Below, piece by piece: positions 62,254-64,000 of a DNA stretch of 64,000 bases (its first letter is position 1; each line of letters opens with the position of its first letter). The DNA is from Nocardioides sp. SR21 (GTDB lineage Bacteria; Actinomycetota; Actinomycetes; Propionibacteriales; Nocardioidaceae): contig NZ_JAKWJR010000014.1 of NCBI RefSeq assembly GCF_022761125.1, positions 1 to 64,000 on the forward strand, given 5' to 3'. Under the pieces are notes generated by a model. It was not told where the DNA came from and made no database searches. It was given only the letters and a program-made list of their open reading frames with translations. The translations under genes were made by a program, and so were the position numbers.

Positions 62254-64000
62254 TCAGGCCAGGTCGAACCGGTCGAGCTCCATGACCTTCGTCCACGCGG
62301 CCGCGAAGTCGCGGGCGAACTTCTCGTTCGCGTCGCCGCTGGCGTAGACCTCGGAGAGCGCGCGGAGCTGGGAGTTCGAGCCGAAGATCAGGTCGACCGC
62401 GGTCGCCGTCCACTTCGTCTCGCCGGTCGCCAGGTCGCGGATCTCGTAGACGTTCTCCTCCGACTCCGACGCCTTCCACTGCGTGCCCGGGGACAGCAGG
62501 TTGACGAAGAAGTCGGTCGAGAGCACGCCCGGTCGGTCGGTGAGCACGCCGTGCTGCGCGCCGCCGACGTTGGCGCCGAGCGAGCGCAGGCCGCCCACCA
62601 GGACCGTCATCTCCGGGGCGCTCAGGTCGAGCATGTAGGCCCGGTCGACGAGCAGGGTCTCCGGCTGGAGCTTCTCGCCGGCCCGCAGGTAGTTGCGGAA
62701 GCCGTCGGCGCGGGGCTCGAGGACCTTGAACGAGTCGACGTCGGTCTGCTCCTGGGTCGCGTCGGTGCGGCCCGGGTGGAACGCCACGCTCACCTCGGTG
62801 CCCGCGTCCTTCGCCGCCTTCTCGACCGCTGCCGAACCGGCGAGCACGATCAGGTCGGCCAGCGAGATCTGCGCGCCGCCGGCGCCGTTGAACTCGGCCC
62901 GGATGCCCTCGAGGGTCTCGAGGACCGTCGCGAGCTGCTCGGGCTGGTTGACCGCCCAGCCGCGCTGCGGCTCGAGGGCGATGCGGGCGCCGTTCGCGCC
63001 ACCGCGCTTGTCGGTGGAGCGGAAGCTGGCGGCTGAGGCCCAGGCGGTCGAGACCAGCTGGGAGACGGTGAGGCCGGAGCCGAGCACCTTCTCCTTGAGC
63101 GCGGCGACGTCGGCGTCGCCGACGAGCTCGCCCGCGACGGGCGGGACCGGGTCCTGCCACAGCTGCGGCTCGGGCACCCACGGGCCGAGGAAGCGCTCAA
63201 CCGGGCCCATGTCGCGGTGCAGGAGCTTGTACCAGGCCTTGGCGAAGGCCAGCGCGAACTCGTTGGGGTTCTCCAGGAACCGGCGGGAGATCTTCTCGTA
63301 CTCCGGGTCGAACCGGAGAGCGAGGTCGCTGGTCAGCATGGTCGGCTTGCGCTTCGGCGAGTCCGCGGTCGGGCCGGGGATGATGTCCTCGGCGTCCTTG
63401 GCGGTCCACTGGTGCGCACCGGCCGGGCTCTTCGTGAGCTCCCACTCGTAGCCGAACAGGAGCTTGAAGAAGTCGTTGCTCCAGCGGGTCGGCGTGGTGG
63501 TCCAGGTGACCTCGAGACCGGACGTGACGGCGTCGGCGCCCTTGCCCGAGCCGAAGCCGCTCTTCCAGCCGAGGCCCTGCTCCTCCAGCGGCGCGGCCTC
63601 CGGCTCCGGGCCGACCAGGTCGGCGTCACCGGCACCGTGGGTCTTGCCGAACGTGTGGCCACCGGCGATCAGCGCGACGGTCTCCTCGTCGTTCATCGCC
63701 ATCCGGGCGAACGTGTCGCGGATGTCGCGCGCCGAGGCGAGCGGGTCCGGGTTGCCGTTCGGGCCCTCGGGGTTGACGTAGATGAGGCCCATCTGGACCG
63801 CGCCGAGGTTCTCCTCGAGGGTCCGCTCCTCGGCGTACCGCTCGTCGCCGAGCCAGGTGTCCTCGGGACCCCAGAAGATCTCCTCCGGCTCCCAGACGTC
63901 CTCTCGGCCGAAGCCGAAGCCGAACGTCGTGAAGCCCATGTCCTCCAGCGCCACGTTGCCGGCGAGCACCAGCAGGTCGGCCCACGAGATCTTCTGGCCG
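62254..64000 (-). CDS. katG: Catalase-peroxidase KatG, N-terminus off window
   Basis: The last 582 residues of KatG, open to the right edge. The heme-ligand histidine lies in LIAGGHTFGKTHGAG. The adduct tyrosine is in MGLIYVNPEGPNG. The C-terminal duplicated peroxidase-like domain follows (ISLADLIVLAGSAAVEKAAK). The distal Arg/Trp/His region lies upstream, outside the window. KatG removes H2O2 and activates isoniazid-type prodrugs in mycobacteria. Its regulator is not visible here. Confidence 0.97.
   Translation of the reverse strand, partial: GQKISWADLLVLAGNVALEDMGFTTFGFGFGREDVWEPEEIFWGPEDTWLGDERYAEERTLEENLGAVQMGLIYVNPEGPNGNPDPLASARDIRDTFARMAMNDEETVALIAGGHTFGKTHGAGDADLVGPEPEAAPLEEQGLGWKSGFGSGKGADAVTSGLEVTWTTTPTRWSNDFFKLLFGYEWELTKSPAGAHQWTAKDAEDIIPGPTADSPKRKPTMLTSDLALRFDPEYEKISRRFLENPNEFALAFAKAWYKLLHRDMGPVERFLGPWVPEPQLWQDPVPPVAGELVGDADVAALKEKVLGSGLTVSQLVSTAWASAASFRSTDKRGGANGARIALEPQRGWAVNQPEQLATVLETLEGIRAEFNGAGGAQISLADLIVLAGSAAVEKAAKDAGTEVSVAFHPGRTDATQEQTDVDSFKVLEPRADGFRNYLRAGEKLQPETLLVDRAYMLDLSAPEMTVLVGGLRSLGANVGGAQHGVLTDRPGVLSTDFFVNLLSPGTQWKASESEENVYEIRDLATGETKWTATAVDLIFGSNSQLRALSEVYASGDANEKFARDFAAAWTKVMELDRFDLA

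Overview
The window is very GC-rich actinobacterial chromosome (about 70% GC by eye). It has strong third-position GC, many GTG starts, a CIRCE-controlled hrcA-dnaJ pair, an actinobacterial LexA box and a DtxR/IdeR-type iron box. The gene set fits a member of the Nocardioidaceae, most likely Nocardioides: a DUF222/HNH gene, a tuberculostearic-acid-type gene pair, GerMN-Gmad2 proteins, an ImuA-ImuB-DnaE2 mutasome, and a DUF3097 gene. The genus is inference. No rRNA, tRNA, CRISPR array, transposase or prophage gene was seen.

Layout. 1-5673: a DUF222/HNH fragment, then a minus-strand operon tmsA-tmsB-siderophore-interacting reductase-era-SnoaL. 5835-8940: minus-strand phoH-ybeY-CBS/CorC protein-degenerate cytidine deaminase. 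9047-15391: mainly accessory, with a small membrane protein, a copper monooxygenase lipoprotein, HIT, two ECF sigma factors with partner genes, tandem GerMN-Gmad2 proteins and an AlkZ-like protein. 15392-18393: rsmE-dnaJ-hrcA. 18446-21244: iron-box-controlled DUF2470 gene, MBL hydrolase, a small acidic protein bracketed by inverted repeats, and DUF3097. 21249-27152: a candidate cAMP module with a Crp-family regulator, a zinc-ribbon/adenylate cyclase/AAA/TPR protein and an MFS protein with a cNMP-binding tail. 27171-31021: membrane protein, two-component system, TM2 protein. 31049-32272: hemW. 32304-33152: secreted intradiol dioxygenase. 33207-38860: SOS-controlled imuA-imuB-dnaE2. 38892-43352: acyl-CoA ligase, MOSC protein, secreted chlorophyllase-like hydrolase, APH(6)-like kinase. 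43352-46668: lepA, a second small-molecule kinase, rpsT. 46806-54405: leuS-degV-comEA-comEC-holA, headed by a candidate leucine leader peptide and intrinsic terminator. 54412-57630: SDR, a 4 x 66 bp tandem repeat with a large palindrome, and a PhoX phosphatase. 57823-64000: Baeyer-Villiger-type monooxygenase, VOC protein, HAD phosphatase, acyl-CoA synthetase and a 5'-truncated katG.

How it works together. Tight stop/start overlaps define most operons. Several promoters have a TAnnnT hexamer only 5-7 bases before the start codon, so leaderless transcripts appear common. The most interesting systems are the leuS leader, the cAMP module with a shared 16-bp inverted motif at both promoters, the SOS promoter of the mutasome with its LexA box in the -35/-10 spacer, the tmsAB-reductase-era operon, and the paired GerMN-Gmad2 proteins behind an ECF sigma factor.
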